Shown here in pieces: positions 9,985-19,590 of a DNA stretch of 64,000 nucleotides (position 1 is the first letter of the stretch; each line of letters starts with the position of its first letter). Location of the stretch: the NCBI GenBank assembly GCA_963696025.1, contig CAVOII010000017.1, forward strand, positions 62,001-126,000. Direction: 5' to 3'. Position numbers and translations under genes: made by a program. The notes under the pieces were generated by a model. The model worked only from the letters and a program-made list of their open reading frames with translations. It had not been told where the DNA came from and ran no database searches. The DNA comes from JABCYV01 sp963696025 (lineage in GTDB: Bacteria > Acidobacteriota > Terriglobia > Terriglobales > Acidobacteriaceae).

Positions 9985-10647
9985 CTAGGCGAAACGCACT
10001 TCCCCGAATGCGCTCGGTACATGAAAATTCGGCTGCGGCGTTCCCGTTGGTTGCCACGCGAGGTACGCTCTCGGCTCCTTCTCTCCTTCAACCCGATAGA
10101 AATTGGCGCGCCACGCTGCCGTAGGATCGAAGTGCGGAGTCAGCGACTTCATGGGAATTGCAATTTCAGCGGTCCAGACATGTGATTTTTCATCCAGCAC
10201 AACCGATCGTCGCATTCCACTCTTTAAATCCGCGAGTCCTCCGGGAAAGATGTCAAGGTCAATCCACATTCCGTTGGGACTGACTTCAAATTCTCGGTAA
10301 TAACGTTCACGCGATGGGTCGGGCTGAAGGAAAGCTTCGGCTACATCGCGTTCCCAAAGATGATCGCGGCGTGCATTGGGATCGGAATCGGCAAAGACGT
10401 AGATCTCGCGGTAACGGCACTCAAATCGCAAATACAAAGTTTGCGGCGACCACAAGACCCGGACCTTGGTTTCGCGCCCGGGATCCGGATTCTTGCCGTG
10501 CCAGTCGGCACAGAACGCAATTGGCTGAGCAGTGTCCCATTCGTCTGCGGGATGCTCCGCATCAAGTCTGATTTCGCGAGAAACGTGCGCGGCGACGACC
10601 TCAGTAGATGTGGGGAAATTTTGCGACGGTCTGGCCTCGAGGCTCAT
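9985..10647 (-). CDS. CBM9/DOMON-like carbohydrate-binding domain protein
   Basis: A 220-residue single-domain protein resembling the family 9 carbohydrate-binding fold. Supporting features are an early WDTAQP strand, the segment LWSPQTLYLRFECRYREIYV, the WERDVAEAFLQPDPS motif, and the later strands HVWTAEIAIPMKSL and WRANFYRVEGE. No signal peptide is visible from this start, so the protein may be cytoplasmic, or the true start may differ. Related domains are usually attached to secreted glycosidases; here the domain stands alone. It converges with the zinc-ribbon gene. Confidence 0.75.
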   Translation of the reverse strand: MSLEARPSQNFPTSTEVVAAHVSREIRLDAEHPADEWDTAQPIAFCADWHGKNPDPGRETKVRVLWSPQTLYLRFECRYREIYVFADSDPNARRDHLWERDVAEAFLQPDPSRERYYREFEVSPNGMWIDLDIFPGGLADLKSGMRRSVVLDEKSHVWTAEIAIPMKSLTPHFDPTAAWRANFYRVEGEKEPRAYLAWQPTGTPQPNFHVPSAFGEVRFA

Positions 10648-10773
10648 CGTCTAGGTTGAAGAAACAAGATGGTAGCTGAGAACCTGCCAATTTGCTTCCC
10701 TTAGCTGCAAACTTGCTTTGACCACAAGATCCGGATGGCCCACAGGTTCGTTTCCTCCTAATCTTGGAGCACT

Positions 10774-11913
10774 ATGACGACCAATGCGATACTCAACTCG
10801 ACAGAAGCTACCGAAGTGGCGCGGAACAATATGACACAGAGCAATGCCAAGAGCAGCATGATTCAAAGCATTGATGACCAATGGCAAGCGGTCCTGAATC
10901 GTGACGCCAGCCGGGACGGCAAGTTCGTTTTTGCGGTGTCCTCGACGGGGGTCTACTGCCGGCCTTCGTGCCCCTCCAGGCGTCCCCGCCGCGAAAATGT
11001 GACTTTCTTTGGCAAACCCGATGACGCCGAAAAAGCCGGCTATCGCGCCTGCCTGCGCTGCCGGCCCAAAGCGATTGGCTGCAATGCGCAGATTGAAATG
11101 GTCAAAGGAGTCTGCCGATACATCGAGCAGCGCCTCGATGAACCGATTACGCTGGCACGTCTAGGAGCAGCGTTCCACCAGAGCCCGTTCCATCTGCAAC
11201 GGACGTTCAAGGCGGTCTTGGGAATCACTCCACGCGCTTATGCCGACTCCTGCCGCGTGAACCAGCTCAAGCACAATCTGCGGGTTGGCCATTCCGTAAC
11301 CCGAGCCATGTACGACGCTGGTTACAGCTCCAGCAGCCGCTTGTACGAACGCACGGCCTCGCAGCTTGGAATGACTCCCGACAAGTATCGGCGCGGAGCA
11401 ATTGCGGCCCCCATTCGTTACACGTTCACCGATTCGCCACTGGGACGAATGCTGATCGCGGCCACCAACAAAGGCATCTGCGCCATTCAATTCGCGAACT
11501 CCGACGACGAGCTGGAGCACGGACTCAAGCATGAATTTCCCTTCGCCATTCGTCGTCGCGATGACGCGGCTATGCGAAGCTGGAAGGACGATTTGCTCCG
11601 CCAGATGCGCGGCCAGAAGCTGAATTCGTCGCTGCCGCTCGATATTCAGGCAACCGCTTTCCAGCGGCGGGTCTGGTCGGCACTGCAATCCATTCCATTC
11701 GGAGAGACTCGCTCGTACGGTCAAGTCGCAAACGCCATCGGGCAGCCAACTGCCTCGCGTGCTGTGGCCCGCGCTTGCGCTACCAATCCCGTGGCGGTAG
11801 CCATTCCCTGCCATCGCGTGGTTCGCGAAAATGGAGAAGGGGGTGGCTATCGCTGGGGCGTCGACAGAAAGGAAGCTCTGCTGAAGATGGAACGGAAAGA
11901 CGCCAGAGGGTAG
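10774..11913 (+). CDS. ada: Ada: methylated-DNA repair protein and transcriptional activator
   Basis: A 379-residue Ada protein with all three parts. The N-terminal zinc domain carries FAVSSTGVYCRPSCPSRRP and CLRCRP, whose cysteines bind zinc and accept a methyl group from phosphotriesters. An AraC-type helix-turn-helix (RLGAAFHQSPFHLQRTFKA) follows. The C-terminal O6-alkylguanine methyltransferase domain holds the active site IPCHRVVRENGEGGGYRWG. In this family, methylation of the N-terminal Cys turns the protein into an activator of its own gene. A TTGGAG ribosome-binding site precedes the ATG. No alkA or alkB is adjacent. Confidence 0.97.
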   Translation: MTTNAILNSTEATEVARNNMTQSNAKSSMIQSIDDQWQAVLNRDASRDGKFVFAVSSTGVYCRPSCPSRRPRRENVTFFGKPDDAEKAGYRACLRCRPKAIGCNAQIEMVKGVCRYIEQRLDEPITLARLGAAFHQSPFHLQRTFKAVLGITPRAYADSCRVNQLKHNLRVGHSVTRAMYDAGYSSSSRLYERTASQLGMTPDKYRRGAIAAPIRYTFTDSPLGRMLIAATNKGICAIQFANSDDELEHGLKHEFPFAIRRRDDAAMRSWKDDLLRQMRGQKLNSSLPLDIQATAFQRRVWSALQSIPFGETRSYGQVANAIGQPTASRAVARACATNPVAVAIPCHRVVRENGEGGGYRWGVDRKEALLKMERKDARG

Positions 11914-12073
11914 AAGAGTTCAAACACGCCCGAAGGATTCGAATATCACCCTACAATTTTCCTGCGTCCTCCCGAGTGCAGCCGTTCTTCGGGCGGAGCC
12001 AGAGCCTGCCCTGAGCGAAGTCGAAGGGGATCTCGCGCGCATCGCGGCAATTCAGAATCGAAAACCATTCGGT

Positions 12074-14602
12074 TCATTTCTGCAATTGCTCATAGATCGT
12101 GCGCGCATATGAAAGCAGATTTAGTACGGAGGTTTTCTCGCCTTCCGTGTTCCAGTCCTTGTTCTCGTTCGCGGCTTTGATCAGCCGGTCAATCCAGGTG
12201 GTGAAATAGGCTGCATCCTCAGTTGGCTTCGCGGGGGAACCTGCGACCGTAATATAGATCGGGCTCGTGGTCGCGTATGGATACGCATCCAACACAGGAT
12301 GCTCGGCTTTTTCGCTCCAAGCTCGTAGCAGGCACCATCCGCTGCGGGAAATTGAAATCGTGTCCTCCACATCGGTGCTCTCGCGATCTCCTTTCAAATC
12401 GCGCACTACTTCTCCATTGCAGACAATTTGCAGATGATCGACAGGAACAAACGAGCGCAGCCACGCGGTGAACTTTACTTTGTTCTCGCCCGCGGGCAGC
12501 CGAAACTCGTCGCCGATCTGATGGCCGCCGAGTGTGAACCCAAGCAGCGGACCATTGGTCGCGAAGGTGCGGCCACGCTTCACAGAATCCAACCAAAAGT
12601 TAATGTTCAGAGGTCCCGCGGGAACGCTGGCGTAAACACGATTCAGACCCACCGGTCCACGCAGGGAAGCGAAATTCGCCATTGCATCCGTGCCCGCAGC
12701 AGTGGGCAAATGAAAACCGCAATTCAGCAGCCGGTACCACACTTCGGCAGTCAACTTATGATTGGAGAACCCCATCACTTCAATGTAGTCCACCTTTCCC
12801 AGCGCCACGTCCACGGGCAGTTCGCGAGCGTCGGTGAGGGGATCGGCTACGGTCTCGAACGGGTGAGCGTATCCTACGAGCGCCCGCTGCTCGTGCGCCA
12901 TATCGGCGACGATCGCGTTCGCTGGAAAAAGACTCGCGGCGGCAGTGTTGGGATACCCCGCGTAGCCGGGAATCAGGAAATTTCGCGTGAGGTTCAGCAG
13001 ATCCAGGTGTCCCCAGTAGCTGGTGTGGAACTCCTGGCCGTGAAACAGTAGATTGGTCGCGGTCGATGCCGGATCTACCTTGCTGATGAAATATGCGATG
13101 TCCGGAATGCGCTGCTCCTTGTTGACAATCAGGTCCTCGACGATCGGAAGATTCTCCGCCGCTGCCTGGGCCAGCAGGTTTTTGGGCGTGTTGCGATAGG
13201 AGCCTCCGTAGTTCATATGGACATGGACGTCTCCACTTACCCACTGAGAGCGTGTCTCTCGCGGGAGATTCAGCGGCTGCAGATATACCGTCAGCGTCGA
13301 ATGGCGGCCTGCAGCGATGAGCACATTTTTCTTTTCAAAGTGGTGTTCGAAGCCTTTTGTGACTTCCACATCTAATCGCCCCGCGGGAACAGTTACTTCA
13401 CTGGTTCCAGAGGAATGAAAGTAATGAGCCTCAAAAGGACGTTCAGCGCGGACGAACCTGTCATCGGCATGCATCCACGTGGCATCCGGGGCGTAGGCGC
13501 GGCCATCCTCGCCGGTGACGGACACACGCGCGGGCATGGGATGGCCTGCTGGATTGAGCACTGAGATGGTGAACTGCCCCATTGGCTTCAAATAGTGCTT
13601 TTCTTTGGATACAATCTCGGTCTGTGCTCCGCCAAGAACTTCTTGCGTCCAAAGCGAAGTGTTTCCTCCACGATTGGAAGTAAAGGCAATGCGCTTTCCG
13701 TCCGGCGACCAGCGCGGAGTCACATTGTCGAAGTCGCCGTAAGAGAGGGGAAAAGGATCTCCACCTTTGGCGGGCAGCACCCATAGTTGGTGCCATTGCT
13801 GTCCCAGGTATGACGCATACACGATCCGCTTTCCGTCCGGCGAGAAATCCGGCCGCGCCTTCCAGGCAGTCTCTTCATAGTGAATCTCGTGAGCTTCGGC
13901 TCCAGGCTGGGCTTTCATCCTCCAGAAACCGCCGGTGCCGTAAACGTGACCGCGGTTGGAAACGAAAAGGATTTCAATCCCATCGGGCGACCACGCCGGG
14001 CTGATCTCGTGATCGAACGGGCTGTAGTAATAGCGCGGCAGGTCGCTGCGGTTTTCTCCCGTCAGGCGCTGCACGTTCACCAGTTCGCCACCGTTGAATT
14101 GACCGACGAAAATGTGGAAATGGCCTTTATACGAAGTGGAGACGAATGCGATGCGCTTTCCATCGGGTGAAAATCGGGGTTCCACATTAACCGCGCCTCC
14201 CCAGGTGAGCTCGCGTGTCTGCTTGCTTTCTAGGTCTAGGGCCCATAGTTCAATCGCGTCTTTGGCATAGGACGCATAGACCACCCAGTGCCCGTCGGGC
14301 GAGCAATCGGGCTGATAGTCATAGCCGGGACCGGCAGTTAACTGCTCGGCTGAGGTTGAGTCCACCTTTTGCCGCCACAACGAACCCGCCATCGAGTAAA
14401 CCAGCGAGCGGGAGTCGGACGTCCAAGCCACGGAGCTCGGGCCGGTCGTAAGCTGAGGTAGATACATTTCACGGTAGTAATAAGAATGCGGCAGGTCGAT
14501 CTGTTTGAGCACCGGTTCGCGCTGGGCCAATATAGAGAGAGGGCTCCCAACAAGAACAAGTAGCAGACAAATCCATTTTTGGTTGGACAAAGACCCTCCC
14601 AC
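12074..14602 (-). CDS. Secreted TolB-type propeller fused to a CehA/McbA-like PHP hydrolase
   Basis: An 842-residue exported protein with a signal peptide (LLLVLVGSPLSILA). Residues 50-330 hold PD40/TolB-like beta-propeller blades, with repeated PRFSPDGKRIAFVS-type motifs. The C-terminal half resembles CehA/McbA metal-dependent hydrolases of the PHP superfamily: QWVSGDVHVHMNYGGSY supplies the HxH metal ligands, and GYAHPFE and PTAAGTDAMAN supply later ones. Known CehA enzymes cleave esters or carbamates, but the substrate here is unknown. It lies 67 bases downstream of a secreted S15-type hydrolase on the same strand, so the two may form a periplasmic degradation pair. Confidence 0.88.
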   Translation of the reverse strand: MGGSLSNQKWICLLLVLVGSPLSILAQREPVLKQIDLPHSYYYREMYLPQLTTGPSSVAWTSDSRSLVYSMAGSLWRQKVDSTSAEQLTAGPGYDYQPDCSPDGHWVVYASYAKDAIELWALDLESKQTRELTWGGAVNVEPRFSPDGKRIAFVSTSYKGHFHIFVGQFNGGELVNVQRLTGENRSDLPRYYYSPFDHEISPAWSPDGIEILFVSNRGHVYGTGGFWRMKAQPGAEAHEIHYEETAWKARPDFSPDGKRIVYASYLGQQWHQLWVLPAKGGDPFPLSYGDFDNVTPRWSPDGKRIAFTSNRGGNTSLWTQEVLGGAQTEIVSKEKHYLKPMGQFTISVLNPAGHPMPARVSVTGEDGRAYAPDATWMHADDRFVRAERPFEAHYFHSSGTSEVTVPAGRLDVEVTKGFEHHFEKKNVLIAAGRHSTLTVYLQPLNLPRETRSQWVSGDVHVHMNYGGSYRNTPKNLLAQAAAENLPIVEDLIVNKEQRIPDIAYFISKVDPASTATNLLFHGQEFHTSYWGHLDLLNLTRNFLIPGYAGYPNTAAASLFPANAIVADMAHEQRALVGYAHPFETVADPLTDARELPVDVALGKVDYIEVMGFSNHKLTAEVWYRLLNCGFHLPTAAGTDAMANFASLRGPVGLNRVYASVPAGPLNINFWLDSVKRGRTFATNGPLLGFTLGGHQIGDEFRLPAGENKVKFTAWLRSFVPVDHLQIVCNGEVVRDLKGDRESTDVEDTISISRSGWCLLRAWSEKAEHPVLDAYPYATTSPIYITVAGSPAKPTEDAAYFTTWIDRLIKAANENKDWNTEGEKTSVLNLLSYARTIYEQLQK

Positions 14603-14669
14603 TTTTTCGGTCAGACGGCGGGATTATATCGTGTGGCACGGGCGCCCTGGCCTGCGTTTTGATCAGCGA

Positions 14670-16445
14670 CTAACGTGGCACTACGGGCAGGATCACCCGC
14701 GACGCATGTACTGGGTCCTCGTAGATGCGGATGTTTGCCTTTTGCACCTTTGCCGAAACGCTTTCCATTTCTCCAGTGTGCAGATTTCGCGAGAAGTTCG
14801 GGAAGAATGTCGCTGAAATTTGCACCCGAATGCGGTGACCCTTCTGAAAAACATTGCTGGTGATTAAGTTATTCAAATTGAGTTCATAAATTTCTCCCGG
14901 CGTAAGCAGTTGCCGACCGCGCTTCGGATCGCGATAGCTGGCGCGCAGCACATCCAATCCCGGACTCATCAGATTAAAAACGGTTCCGTCTGGCGCGACA
15001 TCGAGTAACCGCCCCCAAAGGTCCGTGTCACGACAATCGCAGGAGAGGTAAATCTGCGCACGGATGTGTCCTGTCACTTCTGTATCTCGCTCCATTGGAT
15101 CTGAGTCGAAGACAAGAACGTCGTCGCGATTTGCAAGGTCACGATAATCATGTGCTCCCGAGGTCTCATATTGGTTGGCTAGAGGATGGGCAGGGTCTGA
15201 AACAAATGAACTGGCCGCGTCCGTGTCTTGCGGAACTTCCGTCGACAGGCCGACTTTGCCCTCTTTCTTACTGGTCAGATAGTAGGACGTTGCTCTGGAG
15301 ACTGGCGGCCACACATCAGCGTCGTGCCAGTGATTGTCTCCCATTACGAAATAGCGGACCGGCTTCTGTTTCTCTACGCCATTTTCGACGCCGCGCACGT
15401 AATGGTCCAGCCATCTGAGCACAACCTCGTCATAGTTGATGGACGCTGCAGGACCAAACTCACGCTCACCTGACTTCCTCAATCCAGTTTCATCCGAGCC
15501 ATGGGTCCACGGTCCAAGCAGAAGATGCGTCCGAGGATCAGCTTCCCCAGCGCGCGCTTTGAGCAACCCAGCGAAGTTTGTCGTAGCGCCTTCAGGACCG
15601 TAGTTGTCGTCATACCAGGCGGACAAGTTCAGCACCGCAGCATGCACCCGGTCATAGCGGTTGCGCAACTCACACCAGTCCCACCAGGGATCATCGGGCG
15701 GATGCGTGAGCCAGTCGTAATAATAAGGAGCGATGCCACGCAATTCTTCCATTTGATTCAACGGCAGAGTATTCAGCATCTTCGAGGCGACGTTATTCCA
15801 GGTGGCGCTCGCCTCTTCATATGTTTTCGGTCCGGGAAGATTGTTCTTGGCGCGCACTTCGGGCGCCATGTTGTCCCAGATCCATTCCATCCACGACATA
15901 TCCCAAACCCCACCCGCATAGAAGAAATTCTGCGGCGTGGAAAAAGTCATCGCCGGCACCATGGCCTTGAGGTGTGGCGGATTCTCGACTGCGGCCAACC
16001 ACTGCACCGCTCCGGGATAAGAAAGGCCGAACGTTCCGATCGCGCCATTCGACCAAGATTGGTGCGCCGCCCACTCGATGGTGTCATAACCATCCCGGCC
16101 TTCGTTCTGATACGGTCTGAACTCGCCGCTTGAAGCGTAGCGGCCGCGAACATCTTCTACCACTACCGCGTATCCGCGCTCGAGCGCATGCCGGAATGTG
16201 GGATAGTCTTTGAGCGCAAATTCTTTTCCATACGGCGTGCGGTAGACCAGCACTGGGAAACGGTCCGCGCCATATGGCCGCAAGACATCGGCGCGTAGCA
16301 CAACAGCGTCACGCATAGGAATGGCGACATTGTTCTCGATCAAAAAATCCGTGGCCGACGACGCAGATCGCTGAGCGCGAGAGAACAGACCCATTCCCCC
16401 AAGCAGTAATATGAGGAGTGCCAGGGAAAAGCGTTGCTGTTTCAT
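14670..16445 (-). CDS. CocE/NonD-family secreted hydrolase (S15 peptidase-like)
   Basis: A 591-residue alpha/beta hydrolase with an N-terminal signal sequence. The nucleophile elbow is GTFGLSYPGAVQWLAA (Ser in GxSYxG), and the rest of the triad is likely the Asp in SAWYDDNYG and the His in LLLGPWTHGSD. Residues from about 390 form the C-terminal jelly-roll typical of X-Pro dipeptidyl-peptidase and cocaine-esterase relatives. The family acts on acyl-peptide, beta-lactam-type or ester bonds, and sequence alone does not separate these. It is on the same strand as the TolB/CehA hydrolase and likely co-transcribed with it. Confidence 0.92.
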   Translation of the reverse strand: MKQQRFSLALLILLLGGMGLFSRAQRSASSATDFLIENNVAIPMRDAVVLRADVLRPYGADRFPVLVYRTPYGKEFALKDYPTFRHALERGYAVVVEDVRGRYASSGEFRPYQNEGRDGYDTIEWAAHQSWSNGAIGTFGLSYPGAVQWLAAVENPPHLKAMVPAMTFSTPQNFFYAGGVWDMSWMEWIWDNMAPEVRAKNNLPGPKTYEEASATWNNVASKMLNTLPLNQMEELRGIAPYYYDWLTHPPDDPWWDWCELRNRYDRVHAAVLNLSAWYDDNYGPEGATTNFAGLLKARAGEADPRTHLLLGPWTHGSDETGLRKSGEREFGPAASINYDEVVLRWLDHYVRGVENGVEKQKPVRYFVMGDNHWHDADVWPPVSRATSYYLTSKKEGKVGLSTEVPQDTDAASSFVSDPAHPLANQYETSGAHDYRDLANRDDVLVFDSDPMERDTEVTGHIRAQIYLSCDCRDTDLWGRLLDVAPDGTVFNLMSPGLDVLRASYRDPKRGRQLLTPGEIYELNLNNLITSNVFQKGHRIRVQISATFFPNFSRNLHTGEMESVSAKVQKANIRIYEDPVHASRVILPVVPR

Positions 16446-16488
16446 GGACGATGTAGCCTAGCAGTTCTGCCGCCACCAAAACAAGAAA

Positions 16489-17838
16489 CTAAGACGAGAT
16501 TGAAGAAGGTGCGACAATTTCCGGACGAGAGCGACCACGCACCCATACCCAATTGAGGAATGCCGCGAGAATCGTGGCAAGCAAAATCAGCGACCCGATC
16601 CGATTAACCTGTCGCCCCGATTGCAAGCAGTATCCGATGATCAGCACGACGCAGAAGGTGGTACCCAGCGCGGAGAAAAGCATTCCCCACGGCAGACGAA
16701 ACCAGGCCGCGCCCGGCTGCTTCCGGCGCAAGACAGGGACAGCAGCGCACACCACTCCGTAGCAAAATAATCGCGCCACCGCGGATAGCAAGACATTCCA
16801 CGAAAAGCTGCCCAAGAGTGCCAGCAGCCAGGTGAGTGCGGCGAAGACAAGAATGGAAAAGTACGGCGTGTGAAAACGAGGCTGGACCGAGGCAAAGATG
16901 GAAGGGAAGTCTCCACGTTCGCCCAGAGCGAACGTAATCCGGGGAACCGCGAGCATGTTAGCGCTGAGGTATCCGTACACGGAAATCAACGCTCCCAGCG
17001 CGATCAAAGGTGGGCCCGCGCCGCCGATGACAAGTCTCGCGACATCGGCCAACGGACGTTCGCTGTGTGCAGGATCAACTAGAATCCTCACCACCACCAA
17101 CTGGATCGCGGCGTAGAGCAACGTGCATGTGATCAAGGCGACGAAAAGAGCAAACGCGGCATCTCGACGAGGACTCTTAGCCTCGCTCATTGGAGCGATG
17201 CCACCCTCGAAACCTCCGTAGGAAAACATCAGCAAGAGAACTGCCTTGAACCATCCGCTTACGCCCGGGGAGAAAGGAGCAGGTCGACCCAATCCGTGGT
17301 GGACCAACAAGTATGCAATGCCCGCGATGGCGACAAAGATCAGCGGAGCGAGCTTGGCTGCGGTGAAGACATTGCTGACTCGCGCCGCGCTGCTAACTCC
17401 GCACACATTGATCACAGCAGGCACGCCGATCAGCAGCGTGAGAATGAACAAACGTGGAAGAGGCTGTGTAGCCGCAGGCCAAAACTGGCCGAGATAAATG
17501 ACAAACAGGTTCGCGTTGGCGGCCGGCGCCGTTAACCGCACCAGCCAAAGCATCCAGCCGACTTGGATTCCCCAAAAGCGGCCGAACGCAACTTCCGTGT
17601 AGAGATACGGTCCACCCGCTTGAGTAAACTGTGATGCGACTTCCGCGAAGCAGGCCATGATGACGCCCACGGCGGCTCCCACAGTAACGACCGCCCAGGT
17701 GCTCGCAGCGCCTATCAAACCTGCAATCTCAGAGGGCAGTTTGAAAACCCCGCTGCCAACGATGGAGTTAATTAGCAGTGCGGCCAGGCTCCAACGCCCG
17801 ATGGCGCGTACCAATTGGGTTTGGCCGGGTTGAGTCAC
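16489..17838 (-). CDS. APC-family amino acid/polyamine permease
   Basis: A 449-residue inner-membrane carrier with about 12 hydrophobic helices. The N-terminal helix carries the substrate-binding motif SIVGSGVFKLPSEIAGLIG, the G-S/T-G pattern of the APC superfamily, and TM6 contains SYGGFEGGIAPMSEAKSPRRD. It is close to the LAT/AdiC-like branch in length and motif placement. It sits just upstream of the secreted peptidase-like gene on the same strand (44 bases apart), which would fit uptake of released amino acids. That link is inference from position only. Confidence 0.9.
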   Translation of the reverse strand: MTQPGQTQLVRAIGRWSLAALLINSIVGSGVFKLPSEIAGLIGAASTWAVVTVGAAVGVIMACFAEVASQFTQAGGPYLYTEVAFGRFWGIQVGWMLWLVRLTAPAANANLFVIYLGQFWPAATQPLPRLFILTLLIGVPAVINVCGVSSAARVSNVFTAAKLAPLIFVAIAGIAYLLVHHGLGRPAPFSPGVSGWFKAVLLLMFSYGGFEGGIAPMSEAKSPRRDAAFALFVALITCTLLYAAIQLVVVRILVDPAHSERPLADVARLVIGGAGPPLIALGALISVYGYLSANMLAVPRITFALGERGDFPSIFASVQPRFHTPYFSILVFAALTWLLALLGSFSWNVLLSAVARLFCYGVVCAAVPVLRRKQPGAAWFRLPWGMLFSALGTTFCVVLIIGYCLQSGRQVNRIGSLILLATILAAFLNWVWVRGRSRPEIVAPSSISS

Positions 17839-18022
17839 TGCGCGTTTGTATCACACGAATTCAAAGATCACCTAAAATCCGCGTGCTTGCCCGCTTCGTC
17901 TTCTCCCTCACAGACCAAAGTAACGGCGAGAATTACCAAAGCGCATGCACATGGGACATCTGTTCGTTTCGCGCTGCGAATGAGATGTTGAATTGTCTTG
18001 CGGTGTTAGCAAAACACAATCC

Positions 18023-18415
18023 ATGGCGAAGAGCGATTTCCTGGACGACGTTCACATCCGCATTCTGCGCGTGACGGAAGATCTGCGTGCCATCCAGCGT
18101 GAGCTCAACTGCGCGGCCATGGAGGCGCCGGGAGATCCGGAGCTCATGGAAGCTCTAAGCCAGTTACCGGAAATGGACGCACTCCAGATGCTGAAGTCAG
18201 CGCTAGACCAGATGCGTCACTTCCTCTGGTTCTACATACAGGTTATGACCAACGAGTCCGACAGCGGAGAAAAGTTGCGGCAAACCGTCCGTCACAAGCC
18301 TTCGGAAGATACCGTTTCCAACCAGCAAGCATCAGTACTGAGAAAATTCAAGTACGAAGCTGATACTGCAATGTTGCGATACCTTTCGGATGGCAAGAAC
18401 CGCAAACCGAACTAA
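18023..18415 (+). CDS. Small conserved-looking helical protein of unknown function
   Basis: A 130-residue protein from the ATG at 18023; an upstream TTG at 17993 is in frame. It is acidic and predicted all-helical (MDALQMLKSALDQMRHFLWFYIQVM), with a single amphipathic central helix and no Cys pairs, signal peptide or transmembrane span. The tail is basic. It lies between divergent and convergent neighbours and belongs to no evident operon. I do not recognise the family. Codon use looks like that of the surrounding genes, which supports it being real. Confidence 0.65.
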   Translation: MAKSDFLDDVHIRILRVTEDLRAIQRELNCAAMEAPGDPELMEALSQLPEMDALQMLKSALDQMRHFLWFYIQVMTNESDSGEKLRQTVRHKPSEDTVSNQQASVLRKFKYEADTAMLRYLSDGKNRKPN

Positions 18416-18432
18416 GTCTGCCTGCTAAGTGA

Positions 18433-19560
18433 TTACTCCAGCGTTACCGACTTCACCAGATTTCGCGGACGATCCACATCCAGACCCTTCCTTATCGTCA
18501 TGTAGTAAGCGAATAGTTGCAGAGGCACGATCTCCAAAATTGGCGACAGCAACTCCGGCGCTTGAGGAGCAAAAATGGTATGGTCCGCCAGCCCGGGCAT
18601 GTCTTCGTCCCCTTCTGAAGAAATTGCAATCACGCAGGCGGACTGCTGCTTGAATCCCTTGATATTCGCCACGCTTTTTTCGTAACGCAGCACCGAGCCG
18701 GGGTCGTTGCGATCGCAGGTGGCGATAATTACCACAGGTAGGTTTTCATCGATTAAAGCATTGGGTCCGTGTTTGGTTTCGCCTGTAGGATAGCCCTCGG
18801 CGTGGATGTAAGAAACTTCCTTCAGCTTGAGTGCTCCGTCCATCGCAATCGGATAATGGATGGCGCGGCCGAGAAAAAGAAAGTCTTGTACTTTGTAATA
18901 CTTGTCTGCCAGCCGTTCGCAGTCGCCCGCAGACTTCAACACCGTTTCCACTTTTCCCGGAAGGTCGAGTAACTCGCGAATGTATTGACGCCGCTGTTCT
19001 TTGGTCAGCTTTCCGCGAACCTGGCCGAGATAAAGGGCAAAAAGAAAAAGCACGGCCATTTGCGCGGTGAACGCCTTGGTAGATGCGATGCTAATCTCTG
19101 GTCCAGCGTGGGTATAGAGCACGCCGTCAGCCTCGCGCGCGATGGTGGAATCCAGCACGTTCGAAATCGCTACCGTACGTGACCCTTTGGCTTGCGCTTC
19201 CCGCTGGGCGGCAGTGGTGTCCGCGGTTTCACCCGATTGGGTGATCACAATGGTGAGCTCGCCAGGCCCGATGAGCGGGTTGCGGTATTCAAATTCGCTG
19301 GCGTAATCCACGTCTCCCGGCAAATTGGCCAGCTCCTGAATCATGAATTGCCCGGCCATGCCAGCGTGGCGACTAGTTCCAGAAGCCACAATGTTGATGC
19401 GCCGCAACCCACGTAGTTCCTCCGCGCTAATGCGAACGTCATCCAGTCGCACGGCGGCATCTTCGAGCGAGACCCTGGGGGCAATCGTATCGCGCAGCCC
19501 GCGCGGTTGCTCGAAGATCTCTTTGATCATGTAGTGGGGAAACCCGGCCTTGTCGTCCAT
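18433..19560 (-). CDS. Glutaminase-less GlmS-type double-SIS isomerase/deaminase
   Basis: A 375-residue protein that aligns to the isomerase half of glucosamine-6-phosphate synthase only. It starts at the interdomain linker (HYMIKEIFEQPRGLRD). It has both SIS domains (NIVASGTSRHAG; TQSGETADTT; YPIAMDGALKLKEVSYIHAE) and ends PRNLVKSVTLE like full GlmS. The usual Cys of the first SIS loop is Ser here. The N-terminal glutamine amidotransferase domain is absent. The start is firm, because a GAGGAG ribosome-binding site sits directly upstream of the ATG. It lies 30 bases after nagA on the same strand. Without a glutaminase the likely reaction is ammonia-releasing deamination of GlcN-6-P to Fru-6-P (NagB-II-like). 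That role is inferred. Confidence 0.85.
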   Translation of the reverse strand: MDDKAGFPHYMIKEIFEQPRGLRDTIAPRVSLEDAAVRLDDVRISAEELRGLRRINIVASGTSRHAGMAGQFMIQELANLPGDVDYASEFEYRNPLIGPGELTIVITQSGETADTTAAQREAQAKGSRTVAISNVLDSTIAREADGVLYTHAGPEISIASTKAFTAQMAVLFLFALYLGQVRGKLTKEQRRQYIRELLDLPGKVETVLKSAGDCERLADKYYKVQDFLFLGRAIHYPIAMDGALKLKEVSYIHAEGYPTGETKHGPNALIDENLPVVIIATCDRNDPGSVLRYEKSVANIKGFKQQSACVIAISSEGDEDMPGLADHTIFAPQAPELLSPILEIVPLQLFAYYMTIRKGLDVDRPRNLVKSVTLE

Positions 19561-19590
19561 TCGGTTCTCCTCAAATTTACGCCGGCGCTC

